Source: DASXQK01 sp963757155 (lineage in GTDB: Bacteria > Pseudomonadota > Alphaproteobacteria > Dongiales > Dongiaceae). Taken from it: a stretch of 64,000 bases of DNA. The notes under the pieces are model-generated. The model did no database searches. It saw only the letters and a program-made list of their open reading frames with translations, and had not been told where the DNA came from. The DNA lies in the NCBI GenBank assembly GCA_963757155.1, contig CAVWQS010000018.1:98184-162183 (forward strand). The letters run 5' to 3'. Each line of letters begins with the position of its first letter. Position 1 is the first letter of the stretch. A program made the position numbers and the translations under genes. Below, piece by piece: positions 51,424-60,802 of this stretch.

Positions 51424-52188
51424 CTAGGCGAGATCGAGGCCGGCGCCCCGCAGCACGGCATCGGCCGCCGGGCTGTAGGCGCCGCCGGGCTCATGCAGGA
51501 CGAGGCCCTGGGCCAGGGTCAGCGGGGCGGCGCTGCCCTTGCGGGCCAGGAGGATGATCCGGCGGGCCGGGCGGCCGAGGGCGGGCCAGAGGGGGAAGAC
51601 GATGATCCCGCCGGCCCGGCCCTCCAGCAGGGCCAGGAGGTCACCCAGGCGATTGGGCTTGTGGATCACCAGCAGGCTGCCCTTGGGCGCGGCGAGCTTC
51701 AGGATCTGGCCCATCCAGCCCGCCAGATCCGCCTCGCCCTCCATATGCCCCTGAGCCCGGCCGGGCTCCGCCGGGGCGGTGGCGCTGCCGGCGGCATGGA
51801 AGGGCGGATTGGCCAGCACGAGGTCGAAACCGCCGGCGGCAATGACCGGGGGCGGCCGCAGCAGATCGCCCTCATGGATCGTGACCCGGCCCTCGAGGCC
51901 GTTCAGCCGGACATTCTCCCGGGCGAGGCCGGTCAGGGCCGGCTGCAGCTCCAGCCCGGCGACTTCCACCTCCGGGAGGCGCCGGGCGAGGCAGAGGGCG
52001 GCGGTGCCCACACCGCAGCCCAGATCCAGCACGCGACCCTTGGTCGAGGGCGCTGCGGCGGCCAGGAAGACGGGATCGATGCCGGTGCGCAGGCCCCGGG
52101 CCGGCTGGCGCAGCCGCAGAAGCCCGCCCAGGATCGCATCCTCGGTGACGGCGTCGGCAGGCGCCGGCGCCGCCTCAATCGCCGGCAT
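51424..52188 (-). CDS. tRNA1(Val) adenine N6-methyltransferase (TrmN6-like)
   Basis: This 254-residue class I methyltransferase has the SAM motif VLDLGCGVGTAALCLA, the adenine-N6 catalytic motif NPPF and the following FHAAGS. In E. coli the closest relatives methylate A37 of tRNA-Val. Assignment to the family is good but the exact target is inferred. It overlaps the upstream DUF2007 gene by 14 bp. Confidence 0.85.
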   Translation of the reverse strand: MPAIEAAPAPADAVTEDAILGGLLRLRQPARGLRTGIDPVFLAAAAPSTKGRVLDLGCGVGTAALCLARRLPEVEVAGLELQPALTGLARENVRLNGLEGRVTIHEGDLLRPPPVIAAGGFDLVLANPPFHAAGSATAPAEPGRAQGHMEGEADLAGWMGQILKLAAPKGSLLVIHKPNRLGDLLALLEGRAGGIIVFPLWPALGRPARRIILLARKGSAAPLTLAQGLVLHEPGGAYSPAADAVLRGAGLDLA

Positions 52189-52390
52189 CGAGCCCGGCGT
52201 CGGCCAGCAGCCTCTTGGCGCGGGAGAAGACCTCGCTATCGACCATCAGCCGCGGGGCGATGAAATTGGCGCTCCCCTCGGTGATGCTCATATGGGTGTC
52301 GAGGACGACATGCTCAATTCCGGCATCGGTCAGCAGCGCCCGCAGGAAGGACATCCGCACCATGTCGTTCGTCCGGGCCAGCTCCTTCAC
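52175..52390 (-). CDS. DUF2007 domain protein
   Basis: This 71-residue protein (VRMSFLRALLTDAGIEHVVLDTHMS, FIAPRLMVDSEVFSRAKRLL) matches the putative signal-transducing DUF2007 domain, similar in fold to ACT and GlnB-like domains. It pairs with TrmN6-like genes in many alphaproteobacteria. Function unknown. Confidence 0.85.
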   Translation of the reverse strand: MKELARTNDMVRMSFLRALLTDAGIEHVVLDTHMSITEGSANFIAPRLMVDSEVFSRAKRLLADAGLDAGD

Positions 52391-52532
52391 GTCTGCCTTC
52401 TCTCCCTCGCTCGATGGCGGAATTCATAAACGCACGAGCCTCCCGGGCCGCGGCGTCGGCGCGACTTGACCCCGGGGACAGCACTTCTATGCTCGCCTGA
52501 GCTAGCTTCGGGGTCAAGGAACGGGGTCGCGC

Positions 52533-53555
52533 GTGGCTGTCATCGTCAACCTGGAAGAAGAACGGGGCCGCAGCCGCAAGCCGTCGCTGGACGAGCTGCA
52601 GCGCCTCGTGAACGATGATCTCCGGGTCGTCAATGAGCTGATCGTCAAGCATATGCACAGCCCGGTGCCGCTGATCCCCCAGCTGGCCGGGCATCTGGTC
52701 GCCGCCGGCGGCAAGCGCCTGCGCCCGCTCCTGACCCTGGCCTCGGCCCGGATGTGCGGCTATCGCGGCGGCCGGCATCACGCCTTGGCCGCCTGCGTCG
52801 AGTTCATCCATACCGCCACCTTGCTCCATGACGATGTGGTGGATGAGAGCGACCTGCGCCGCGGGCTTGCCACGGCCAATGCGCTCTGGGGCAACAAGGC
52901 CAGCGTGCTGGTGGGCGATTTCCTGTTCAGCCGGGCCTTCCAGCTCATGGTCTCCGACGGGTCGCTCCGGGTGCTGGAGATCCTCTCCGGCGCCTCGGCG
53001 GTGATCGCCGAGGGCGAGGTGCTGCAGCTCGTCACCAGCAACGACACCGATACCTCCGAGCAGTCCTATCTCGACGTCATCCGCTGCAAGACCGCGGCCC
53101 TCTTCGCGGCGGCCTGCCGCATCGGCGCCGTCGTCGCCGAGCGCCCGAAGGTGGAGGAGGAGGCCCTCGACAGCTACGGCCTCAACCTCGGCATCGCCTT
53201 CCAGCTCATCGACGACATGCTGGACTATTCCGCCAAGCAGGCCGAGCTGGGCAAGACCGTGGGCGACGATTTCCGCGAGGGCAAGGTGACCCTGCCCGTG
53301 GTGCTGGCCTTCCGCCGGGGCGACGAGACCGAGCGCGGCTTCTGGCGGCGCTGCATCGAGCAGGTCGACCAGTCGGACGAGGACCTGCGCCACGCCATCG
53401 CTCTGCTGGAACGCCACGGGGCGCTGCGCGACACCGTGGCCCGGGCCCGCCACTACGGCGCCATCGCCCGCGACGCCATGGGCATCTTCCCCGACGGGCC
53501 GGAAAAGCGCGCCATGCTGGACGTCGTCGATTTCTGCATCGAACGCGCCTATTAG
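52533..53555 (+). CDS. ispB: Long-chain polyprenyl diphosphate synthase
   Basis: This is a trans-prenyltransferase that makes the ubiquinone side chain. Its 340 residues carry both aspartate-rich motifs: DDVVD at 100-104 and DDMLD at 227-231, plus GGKRLRPLL and KTAALFAAAC. The chain length (octa- or decaprenyl) cannot be read directly. GTG 52533 is the start. It is adjacent to tRNA-Pro. Together with ubiX it supports ubiquinone biosynthesis. Confidence 0.93.
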   Translation: MAVIVNLEEERGRSRKPSLDELQRLVNDDLRVVNELIVKHMHSPVPLIPQLAGHLVAAGGKRLRPLLTLASARMCGYRGGRHHALAACVEFIHTATLLHDDVVDESDLRRGLATANALWGNKASVLVGDFLFSRAFQLMVSDGSLRVLEILSGASAVIAEGEVLQLVTSNDTDTSEQSYLDVIRCKTAALFAAACRIGAVVAERPKVEEEALDSYGLNLGIAFQLIDDMLDYSAKQAELGKTVGDDFREGKVTLPVVLAFRRGDETERGFWRRCIEQVDQSDEDLRHAIALLERHGALRDTVARARHYGAIARDAMGIFPDGPEKRAMLDVVDFCIERAY

Positions 53556-53570
53556 GCCCCTGCCGGGGCC

Positions 53571-53600
53571 TTGCCTCGGGCGGGGGGATGGCGCTATAAC
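53571..53600 (+). promoter_or_regulatory. Promoter of tRNA-Pro
   Basis: TTGCCT (53571-53576) and TATAAC (53595-53600) with an 18-base spacer lie directly upstream of the tRNA. Confidence 0.65.
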
Positions 53601-53614
53601 CCCCGGCCCGCGAT

Positions 53615-53691
53615 CGGAGTGTAGCTCAGCCTGGTAGAGCACTGTGTTCGGGACGCAGGGGCCGGTGGTTCGAATCCACTCACTCCGACCA
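53615..53691 (+). tRNA. tRNA-Pro (CGG)
   Basis: This 77-nt tRNA has an encoded CCA end. The acceptor stem CGGAGTG pairs with CACTCCG, the D arm is GCTC-AGCCTGGTA-GAGC, the anticodon loop TTCGGGA gives CGG, and the T arm is GGTGGTTCGAATCCACT. A satellite-like cassette follows directly, and tRNA genes are usual integration targets. Confidence 0.95.
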
Positions 53692-53749
53692 AATCTCTCA
53701 ATGGCTTAGCAAAGATTCTCATAACCCGCCGAGCACCGATGTCCGCAGA

Positions 53750-54022
53750 ATGTCCGCGGAATCGGTTGCGCGCATGTTCGCGGGCGGGCTCGCGATGAAC
53801 TCGCGCCCGACCGCAGCCGCGCTGGCGCCAGGCCGCGAGGTCTGGCTCATGCCGCCAGGCACCGCGACGCTCAAGTGCAATCTCTGCGGAAGTGTGTACC
53901 TCGAGGTGCTCGTGCGGCGGTCGCCTCGAGGCCTCACCGTTGTTGGCCTCAATTGCAGGTGCTGCGGGGGCGGTGTCGCGATTGAGGGCGGCGTCCTCGT
54001 CGGGAGCACACCGCGGCCATGA
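53750..54022 (+). CDS. Small zinc-ribbon protein of the satellite-like cassette
   Basis: This 90-residue protein has two cysteine pairs (KCNLCGS and NCRCCGG) separated by 25 residues, a zinc-ribbon layout, and a basic centre. It overlaps the start of the following primase gene (ATGA). Small zinc-ribbon proteins are common in phage-like operons. Role unknown. Confidence 0.6.
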   Translation: MSAESVARMFAGGLAMNSRPTAAALAPGREVWLMPPGTATLKCNLCGSVYLEVLVRRSPRGLTVVGLNCRCCGGGVAIEGGVLVGSTPRP

Positions 54023-55327
54023 GCGAGCCACCTCCTCACAACTCGGCGCAGTCATCCCCGCCAGGGCTCGAGGCGGTCCGAACCATCATCAACAACGCCA
54101 TGCACACCGCCAAGCCAGAGGAGCCTCGCGCCCGGCTCATCCTGAACGCCGAGCGGGGCGTAAAGTCCTGTCTCGCCAATGTCATCACCATCCTCGGCGG
54201 CCAGCCTGTTGCTGAGATCGCGCTCGATCGGAATCCATGGGAAGGCGTGCTGGCCTATGACGAATTCGCGTGCCGTGTCGTTGCCCGCGTTCGGCCGCCA
54301 TGGCCGGACGATCATGGGGACGCTCTTCCGCGGCCCTGGCGGGACGTAGACGATACTTACGCGGCCAATTGGCTTCAGCAGCTTGGCGTCATGGTTGCGC
54401 CGAAAGTGGTCGGCCAGGCCGTCCAGGCCGTGGCCGAGCGGTCGCGATTCCATCCGGTCCGAGATTATCTGGCGGCACTCGCCTGGGACGGCATCGGGCG
54501 CCTGGATCATTGGCTCTGCGATCACTTGGGCGTCGCCGAATTCTGATCTGGCTCGAGCGGTCGGCGCGCGATGGATGATCTCGGCCGTGGCCAGGATCTT
54601 CGAGCCCGGCTGCAAGGTGGACTGCTGTCTGCTCCTCGAGGGCAAGCAGGGGACTCTCAAAAGCACCGCGCTTCGCGAGCTGGGGTATCCATGGTTCACC
54701 GATGAGATCGCCGAGCTCGGAACAAAGGACGCAAGTCTCCAAGCCGCCGGCGTGTGGCTTGTCGAGCTCGCGGAGCTGGAAAGCTTCACCCGAGCGGAGG
54801 TGAGCAAGGTCAAGAGCTTCATGTCCCGCAGGGTCGATCGCTTCCGGCCGCCCTACGGCCAACGAACGATCGAGCAGCCGAGGCAATGCGTGTTCGCCGG
54901 CACGACCAATGCCAACGCATATCTCAAGGACGAGACGGGAGCTCGGCGGTTCTGGCCGGTCGAAGTCGGAACGATCGACACGGAAGCACTCGGGCGCGCT
55001 CGGGATCAACTATGGGCAGAAGCCGTAAAGCGCTACCGGGCTGGCGATCGCTGGTGGCTCGACACTGCGGAGCTGGCATCGGCCGCGGCAGAGGCGGTCG
55101 CTGATCGCTATGAGGGCGATCCATGGGAAATGCTGATTGCCAATCATGTCGCAGGCCGCAAGGGCACGTCGGTAACTGAGATCCTGCGCGATGCTATCGA
55201 GAAGGAGCCCAGCCAGTGGACGCGCGGGGACCAAATGCGCGTCGGGCGCTGCCTCACCGCCCTCGGGTGGCGCCGGTATCGCGCGACGCATGGCACGCGG
55301 GACTGGCTCTATGCCCCGCCAGAGTAG
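54019..55327 (+). CDS. VirE/primase-helicase family protein (one-base frameshift)
   Basis: This 435-residue protein (after repair) is of the virulence-associated E family, which is P4 primase/helicase-like and typical of satellites and prophages. The first half reads WEGVLAYDEFACRVVARVRPPW and FHPVRDYLAALAWDGIGRLDHWL. Removing one T near 54540 continues with RAVGARWMISAVARIFEPGCKVD, Walker A-like EGKQGTLKST, Walker B WLVELAELESF, and VFAGTTNANAYLKDETGARRFWPV. It probably starts replication of the element. The ATG at 54019 overlaps the zinc-ribbon gene. Confidence 0.85.
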
Positions 55328-55330
55328 CGT

Positions 55331-55570
55331 TTGTCCCACCTGTCCCACCTCGCTGCAAATCACCGAAGTGGGACAAATACAGCAACGACGGGCACATGGC
55401 CCACCTGTCCCACCTGTCTCACCTGTTTTGCTCGCGCGTGCAGCGGCCCGGCTGGCTTTTCAAAAACAGGTAGGATAGGCGGGACAGGTGGGACAAACGA
55501 CGATTTCATCGGCACTTGTCCCACCTTGAGGCGGACTCGTCGAACCGGGACAGGTGGGACAGGGGTAAGG
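55331..55570. repeat. Array of GTCCCACC repeats in both orientations, long hairpin
   Basis: About a dozen copies of TGTCCCACC (or its complement GGTGGGACA) are packed into 240 bp just after the primase gene. The block at 55397-55430 is the imperfect reverse complement of 55464-55498 over about 34 bases, with a 33-base loop. Further copies stand at 55331-55350, 55368, 55514-55530 and 55546-55565. Such dense inverted iterons beside a replication gene resemble a plasmid or satellite origin. Confidence 0.75.
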
Positions 55571-55665
55571 GGGGTCGAATCTCTACAGCCTGCTGCTTAG
55601 AGACCGGGCCCCTAAGCAAAAAGGCGGGGGCGCGAAATTCCTGATTTCTTTTTTTGTGAGGCGAG

Positions 55666-56217
55666 ATGCGAGGTCGACGGCCCGATAACGCGGCGCTGCA
55701 GGAGCTCAAGGGCAACCCTGCCCGGCGCCGGCGCAAGACGATCGACGTCGTCGTCGAGGCGGGCCCGCTGCCGGCGGACACGCCGAAGCACCTGAGAGCC
55801 GCGGCCCAGCGCTTCAGGGCCCGCATCGCACCCGAGCTCGAGCGCATCAACTTCGTCCGCGCGACCGACAAAGCCGGCCTCGAGCGCTACTGCGAGACGC
55901 TCGCCGACTATTGGTCGATCCAGCTCAAGCCGCGCGGCAAGGAGCGCGTCTACTGGACCGAGTCGCTCCACGGCAAGATGAAGCGGATCGAGCTGCTCGT
56001 CCTGCTGCTGCAGCGCTTCGAAAAGCTGCTTTTCGACTACGAGGATCGGCTGGGCCTGAACCCGCAGGCCCGCCAGCGGACCCTGCTCGGCATGGCTGGC
56101 GTGCAGGGCAAGCTGCCTTTCGATTCCGATGAAGACGAAGCCGCCGAGCAAGCAGAGCATGCCGATGCCAGCCCCGTAGCCGGGCCCCTAGCCGAGTATG
56201 CAATTTCGCGAAACTAA
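55666..56217 (+). CDS. Phage terminase small subunit (P27 family)
   Basis: This 183-residue protein has the P27 signature at its N-terminus (MRGRRPDNAALQELKGNPARRR) and the conserved helical core (PKHLRAAAQRFRARIAPELERINFVRATDKAGLERYCE). Small terminase subunits recognise packaging sites on phage or satellite DNA. No large terminase, portal or capsid gene follows; the next gene is a chromosomal hydrolase on the opposite strand. Confidence 0.82.
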   Translation: MRGRRPDNAALQELKGNPARRRRKTIDVVVEAGPLPADTPKHLRAAAQRFRARIAPELERINFVRATDKAGLERYCETLADYWSIQLKPRGKERVYWTESLHGKMKRIELLVLLLQRFEKLLFDYEDRLGLNPQARQRTLLGMAGVQGKLPFDSDEDEAAEQAEHADASPVAGPLAEYAISRN

Positions 56218-56223
56218 AATTGT

Positions 56224-57864
56224 TTAATCATGGGGAATCTTCGTCAGCATGCCCCCGGAGAAACGCTCCAGGACATTGCGGACGATCCTGTCGATGAAGG
56301 GGTCCTTGAGCTCCAGGGCGCGCGGCCATTCCGTGGAGCCGCCGTTGAAGACCTCGCCCTTGCCGCGGCTGAAGGACGCGATCATCCCCGCGCCACGTCC
56401 CTCGAGCTCGCGGGGATGGATGAGCATCTGGTCGCCAATCACGCGCATGACGGCTTCGGATTCCTCGAGGGGACCGTTGAGGGGCACATGTCCCTCGAAG
56501 CGGTCCTCCTCACCGCGAACCGCCGGGGCCAAGGCGAGAATCTCCAGCGTCTCGGGCGCACCATCCTCGAAGGTCGGAAAAGGCAGCCCCCGGCGGAAGG
56601 TATATTCGACGGAATCGAGCTCGAAGGTGGCGAGATTGACCGGCGTACCGCCCAGAAGGTCGCCATAGTAGAGGTCCGTCCCCGCGAAGGCCCAATGCCC
56701 CGGCCGATAGATGGTAAATCCGCCGGAAGAACGGGGGACGGCGACACCGTAGCGATTGTAGGTGCCGCCCATGCCCGTCAAGCCCATGGTCGCCGCGGCC
56801 GGACGGCCGATCGGCTTGTAGTCCCAGACCGTGGTAATCCGCTGCGGCTCGATGGCCGCCTGCGGATCGCGGTCCGGAGTCCGGAAGCAATACTGGGTGC
56901 GGCCATCCGGGGAGAGCCGCACCTGCCACTGGAAATTTCCGGCGAAGCGAGCTAGCCCCCCGCCGCGATCGACGAAGGCATCGATCCGGTCGCGCATCTC
57001 CCAGGTCCAATACTCGTCATGGCCGACGATGACGACGGTGGAATAGTCATCCAGGCAGGCTGGCTCGAAATGCAGCTCGTGCTGGGTGAGATAATCGAGA
57101 TCGTAGCCCTGCTCCTCCGCCCACAGCACGAAGGGACGCTCATAGGTCGCCCAGAAGGCGTCGGCGTGGTGGCGGCTGTAGCCGTAGAGCCGCGCCCATT
57201 CGTAGGCCGGATACCGCGGCTGCCAGAACATCGGCGGCGCGAAGGCATGCGATTCGCGCGGTGCCTCTGGCGGCTTGCGCAGGAACCCGCGGCCGAGCGG
57301 GCGCTGGGTCGACAGGACCGACGAAGCGATCTCATGGCGCGGGTCATCGCCGATGCCCCGGTAGTGATTGGCGCCGCCCCAATCGTTGTAGGCGACGAGC
57401 GTGCTGGTGGTCAGCAGCAGCGCCATGCCGCTGCGCTTGCCGGATGGTTTGCGCAGGACGAAGAAGGCATCGAACTCAAAGCGGCCCTCGGGACCCCCCA
57501 CCGAGAACACGACGAGATAAAACCCGGAACGCCATCCTTCCGGGATCGGGATCTCCAGCTCGACGGGCCAGTCGCAGCCGCGGGCGTAGGACTTGTCGGG
57601 CACATCGTGGCGGCGGCCTGCGATCCCTTCGCGGAGGAAGACGATCTGGGGGCTTTCCCCGTCCCTGGTGATGGTGACGGAATATGTCGGCCGGCAACAG
57701 CTGACATGGAGCCGAAGCGTCTCGCCAGGCTCATAGGAGAACGCCCCGGCATAGCCCCACACTTCCAGGGCGTCGGGCCGCGACGACTGGGTCTGCGACG
57801 GCCACTCGGCCATGGACCAGGCGTGCGGCGCGATCAGGCGGGGCTTGTCCGGGCTGTCTGTCAT
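56224..57864 (-). CDS. N,N-dimethylformamidase large-subunit-like hydrolase
   Basis: This 546-residue protein resembles the beta subunit of N,N-dimethylformamidase: an N-terminal beta-sandwich-like part (WGYAGAFSYEPGETLRLHVSC, FYLVVFSVGGPEGRFEFDAFFVL) and the conserved C-terminal domain (TTSTLVAYNDWGGANHY, YDLDYLTQHELHF, VIVGHDEYWTWEMRD, GFTIYRPGHWAFAGTDL). DMFase hydrolyses small amides. Actual substrate here is unknown. It is the last gene of a dppBCDF-type operon, suggesting that the transported compound is its substrate. Confidence 0.85.
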   Translation of the reverse strand: MTDSPDKPRLIAPHAWSMAEWPSQTQSSRPDALEVWGYAGAFSYEPGETLRLHVSCCRPTYSVTITRDGESPQIVFLREGIAGRRHDVPDKSYARGCDWPVELEIPIPEGWRSGFYLVVFSVGGPEGRFEFDAFFVLRKPSGKRSGMALLLTTSTLVAYNDWGGANHYRGIGDDPRHEIASSVLSTQRPLGRGFLRKPPEAPRESHAFAPPMFWQPRYPAYEWARLYGYSRHHADAFWATYERPFVLWAEEQGYDLDYLTQHELHFEPACLDDYSTVVIVGHDEYWTWEMRDRIDAFVDRGGGLARFAGNFQWQVRLSPDGRTQYCFRTPDRDPQAAIEPQRITTVWDYKPIGRPAAATMGLTGMGGTYNRYGVAVPRSSGGFTIYRPGHWAFAGTDLYYGDLLGGTPVNLATFELDSVEYTFRRGLPFPTFEDGAPETLEILALAPAVRGEEDRFEGHVPLNGPLEESEAVMRVIGDQMLIHPRELEGRGAGMIASFSRGKGEVFNGGSTEWPRALELKDPFIDRIVRNVLERFSGGMLTKIPHD

Positions 57865-57946
57865 GACCGTATTGCTCCCTCATTGCTTCATTTTTCATCA
57901 TGGCCGCGGGCCCGGCCATTCCATTGATGCATGGGAAAGCGAGACG

Positions 57947-58927
57947 TCAAGCCTGCCTCGCGAGCAGGTGACAGGCAGCCCAATGACCTTCGCCCAGTTG
58001 CCGCGGCGAGGGCTTCGTCTCGCGGCAAACCGCCATGGCGTGGGGGCAGCGCGTATGGAAGCGGCAGCCGGGGGGCGGGTTGGCCGGGCCGGGGACGACG
58101 CCCGGGAGGGCGACATACTGGCGCCGCCGGCGCGGGTCGGGGACGGGCGTCGCGGCGAACAGGGCCTGCGTGTAGGGATGCCTGGGCGCGGCGAAAATGC
58201 TTGCCCGTGGCCCCAGCTCCACGATTTCGCCGAGGTAGAGGACGACGACCCGGTCGCTGATGTGCTGCACGACGCCGAGGCTGTGGGAGATCACCATATA
58301 GGTCAGGCGATGATGCTGCTGCAGCCGCCGCAGCAGGTTCAGGATCTGGGCCTGCACCGACACGTCGAGGGCCGAGGTCGGCTCGTCGAGGAGCAGAAGC
58401 TTCGGGTTCAGCGCCAGGGCGCGGGCAAGCGCCACGCGCTGGGCCTGGCCGCCGCTGAGCTCATGGGGATGGCGGTCCATGTAGTCGGCTGGGAGGCCGG
58501 TTTCCGCCAGCAGGGCCACCACCCGGGCCGCGCGGGCGGCCCGATCCAGCGCCGTGTGGGTTACCAGCGGCTCGGCCACGATCCCCGCCACCCGCATGTG
58601 CGGATCGAGCGAGGAGAACGGGTTCTGAAAGACCATCTGCATGTCCCGGCGATAGGTGCGCATCTCCGCCTCGCCGAAGGCGAGGACGTTCCTGCCCTCG
58701 AAGCGCACCTCCCCGCCGGCGGTGGGAATGAAGCACGCGATGCTGTTGGCGAGCGTGGTCTTGCCGCAGCCGGATTCGCCGACGATCGCCAAGGTCTCGC
58801 CCCGCTCGACGCGCAGGTCGAAGCGGTCGAGAACCCGGACCGGCTCGCGCCGGGCGAAGACGCCCCGCGCCGGAGCATATTCGACGCAGAGACCCTCGAT
58901 CTCGAGCAGGGCATCGGCGCCGGTCAT
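57947..58927 (-). CDS. Oligopeptide/dipeptide ABC transporter ATPase (DppF-like)
   Basis: This 326-residue ATPase has Walker A GESGCGKTT, signature LSGGQAQRVALARAL, Walker B LLLDEPTSALD and the peptide-transporter C-terminal cysteine motif (CRFHTRCPHAMAVCRE). The start ATG 58927 overlaps the stop of the DppD gene (ATGA). It acts with DppD as the heterodimeric motor. Confidence 0.93.
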   Translation of the reverse strand: MTGADALLEIEGLCVEYAPARGVFARREPVRVLDRFDLRVERGETLAIVGESGCGKTTLANSIACFIPTAGGEVRFEGRNVLAFGEAEMRTYRRDMQMVFQNPFSSLDPHMRVAGIVAEPLVTHTALDRAARAARVVALLAETGLPADYMDRHPHELSGGQAQRVALARALALNPKLLLLDEPTSALDVSVQAQILNLLRRLQQHHRLTYMVISHSLGVVQHISDRVVVLYLGEIVELGPRASIFAAPRHPYTQALFAATPVPDPRRRRQYVALPGVVPGPANPPPGCRFHTRCPHAMAVCRETKPSPRQLGEGHWAACHLLARQA

Positions 58928-59903
58928 CCTGCCCCCGCATCGGAATAGAGATGACAGGCTGCCCGGTGGCGCGGCGAGAACACCATCTCCGGGGGGTCGA
59001 GCCTGGCGCATCTCTCCATCGCGGCCGGGCAGCGCGGGGCGAAGGCGCACCCGCGACAAGGCTCCTGGCCGGCGGCACCGAGCCTGGAATGACCTCGAGC
59101 GGCCGGCCCCAGCTTTGCTCGCTGGGCGAGGCGGCAAGTAGGCCCTTGGTGTACGGATGGCGCGTATCGTGGAAGATGCTGTCGGGATCGCCCTCCTCGA
59201 CGATGCGGCCCATGTAGAGCACGGCTACGTGATCGCAAATCTCCGCGACGAGGCCAAGGTCGTGGGTTATGAAGACGAGGGTGAGGCCGCGGTCGCGCTG
59301 CAGCCGCGCCAGGAGTTCCAGGATCTGAGCCTGAATCGTCACGTCGAGGGCGGTCGTCGCCTCATCGGCGATTATCAGGTCGGGGTCGGCCGCCAGCGCC
59401 ATGGCCAGCATGACCCGCTGCTGCATGCCGCCCGAGAGCTGGTGGGGGTAGCGGTCGAAGATGTCCCGCGGGCTCGGCAAGCCGAGATCTCCCATCAGCT
59501 CCAGGGCCCGTCCCCGCGCGGCCTCGCCTCTCGCCACGGCATGGCGGCTCATGATGCGGGTGCTGTCCCCGACCGTGAACAGGGGGTTGAGGGCCACCGC
59601 AGGATCCTGGAACACCATGGCGATGCGTCGCCCCCGCAGCTCGCGCATCTCGGCCTCGCTCTTCGCCATCAAGTCTTGGCCGCGATAGAGGATGCGGCCC
59701 GCAAGGATGCGCCCGGGCGGGGGCACCAGGCGCAGGAGCGCCCGTCCCGTCGCCGTCTTGCCGCAGCCGGATTCGCCTACGATTCCAAATACCTGTCCAG
59801 TGGCGACCTCGAAGCTGACGCCCCGAACGGCGAGCACTTCGCCCTGCTGTGTGGGGAAAGAGACCTGCAGGTCCTGCACCGAAAGGATAGTCTCGCAGCT
59901 CAC
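58924..59903 (-). CDS. Oligopeptide/dipeptide ABC transporter ATPase (DppD-like; one-base frameshift)
   Basis: This 326-residue ATPase (after adding one base near 59078) has Walker A GESGCGKTA, signature LSGGMQQRVMLAMAL, Walker B LIIADEATTALD and a C-terminal Fe-S/cysteine motif CRGCAFAPRCPAAMERC. The start is GTG 59903 in a GTGA overlap with DppC. The break lies after VIPGSVP. Confidence 0.88.
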
Positions 59904-60795
59904 GCAGCCGCCCCTCTGGTTCGCGGATTGGTCGCTGCCTGGAGCGCGTCGCCCAGCAGGTTAAAAGCCATAATGGTCACGAACAAGGCGAGGCCCGGGA
60001 AGCTCGCTACCCACCAACGCCCGGTCGCGACATAGATCCGGCCCTCGCCGATCATGGCGCCCCAATCCGCCATCGGCTGCGGCACGCCCAGCCCGACGAA
60101 GCCGAGCGCACTCACCGTCAGTATAGCCGCGCCCAGGTCCAGCATGGCCTGCACCGAAATTGGGGTCATGAGGTTGGGCAGGATGTGCCGCAAAATCACC
60201 ATGGGGTGCGAGACCCCGATGCCGCGCGCGGCCTTCACATAGTTGCGCTCGCGCAGGGAGACCGCCTGGCCGCGGGCGATGCGCGCATACCAGGGCCACC
60301 ACGTGAGCGAGATGGCGATGATCGAGTTGGCGAGGCTCGGCCTGAGGACGACAGCGATCGTCATGGCCAGGAGCAGCGGCGGAAAGGCGAGGAAGATATC
60401 CGTCACCCGCATGATCGCTTCGTCGATCCAGCCGCCGAAATAGCCGGCCGAGGCCCCCAGGATCGTCCCGAAAAGAGCTCCGGCGACGACGATTGAGAGG
60501 CAGCCGATGAGCGCGGTGCGGCGCCAAAGAGGACTCGCGCCAGCACGTCGCGACCGAGGGAGTCCGTGCCGAAGGGATGTTCAAGGCCAGGCGACAGCAG
60601 CTTGTCGGCGATGCTGGCAGCGCCGCGGCCCTGATCCGCATAGGGCGTGACCCAGGGCGCGGCGATCGCCAGCAGGACGATCAGCACGAGCGCGGCGAGG
60701 CTGGCCATGGCCAACCCGTCCCGGCGAATCAGCCAGAGCGCGGAGCCCGGGCTGAGGCGCAGCGCGCTAAGACTTACTGCTCCATGCCTGCTCAT
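59900..60795 (-). CDS. Oligopeptide/dipeptide ABC permease (DppC-like; one-base frameshift)
   Basis: This is a permease of 298 residues after adding one base near 60522. The N-terminal TM is LAMASLAALVLIVLLAIAAPW, followed by HPFGTDSLGRDVLARVLFGA (family signature), further helices (IFLAFPPLLLAMTIAVVLR), the EAA-like loop (LRERNYVKAARGIGVSHPMVILRHILPN) and the C-terminal NLLGDALQAATNPR. ATG 60795 is chosen. Confidence 0.85.
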
Positions 60796-60802
60796 CACCG
60801 GC

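Noticed and set aside
55331..55570. CRISPR array
   Set aside because: The repeats are short, in both orientations and irregularly spaced without uniform spacers; no cas gene is in the window.
53692..56300. Integrase gene or attR copy of the tRNA-Pro 3' end
   Set aside because: No recombinase motif was found in the cassette and no second copy of the tRNA end is visible near 56.2 kb.
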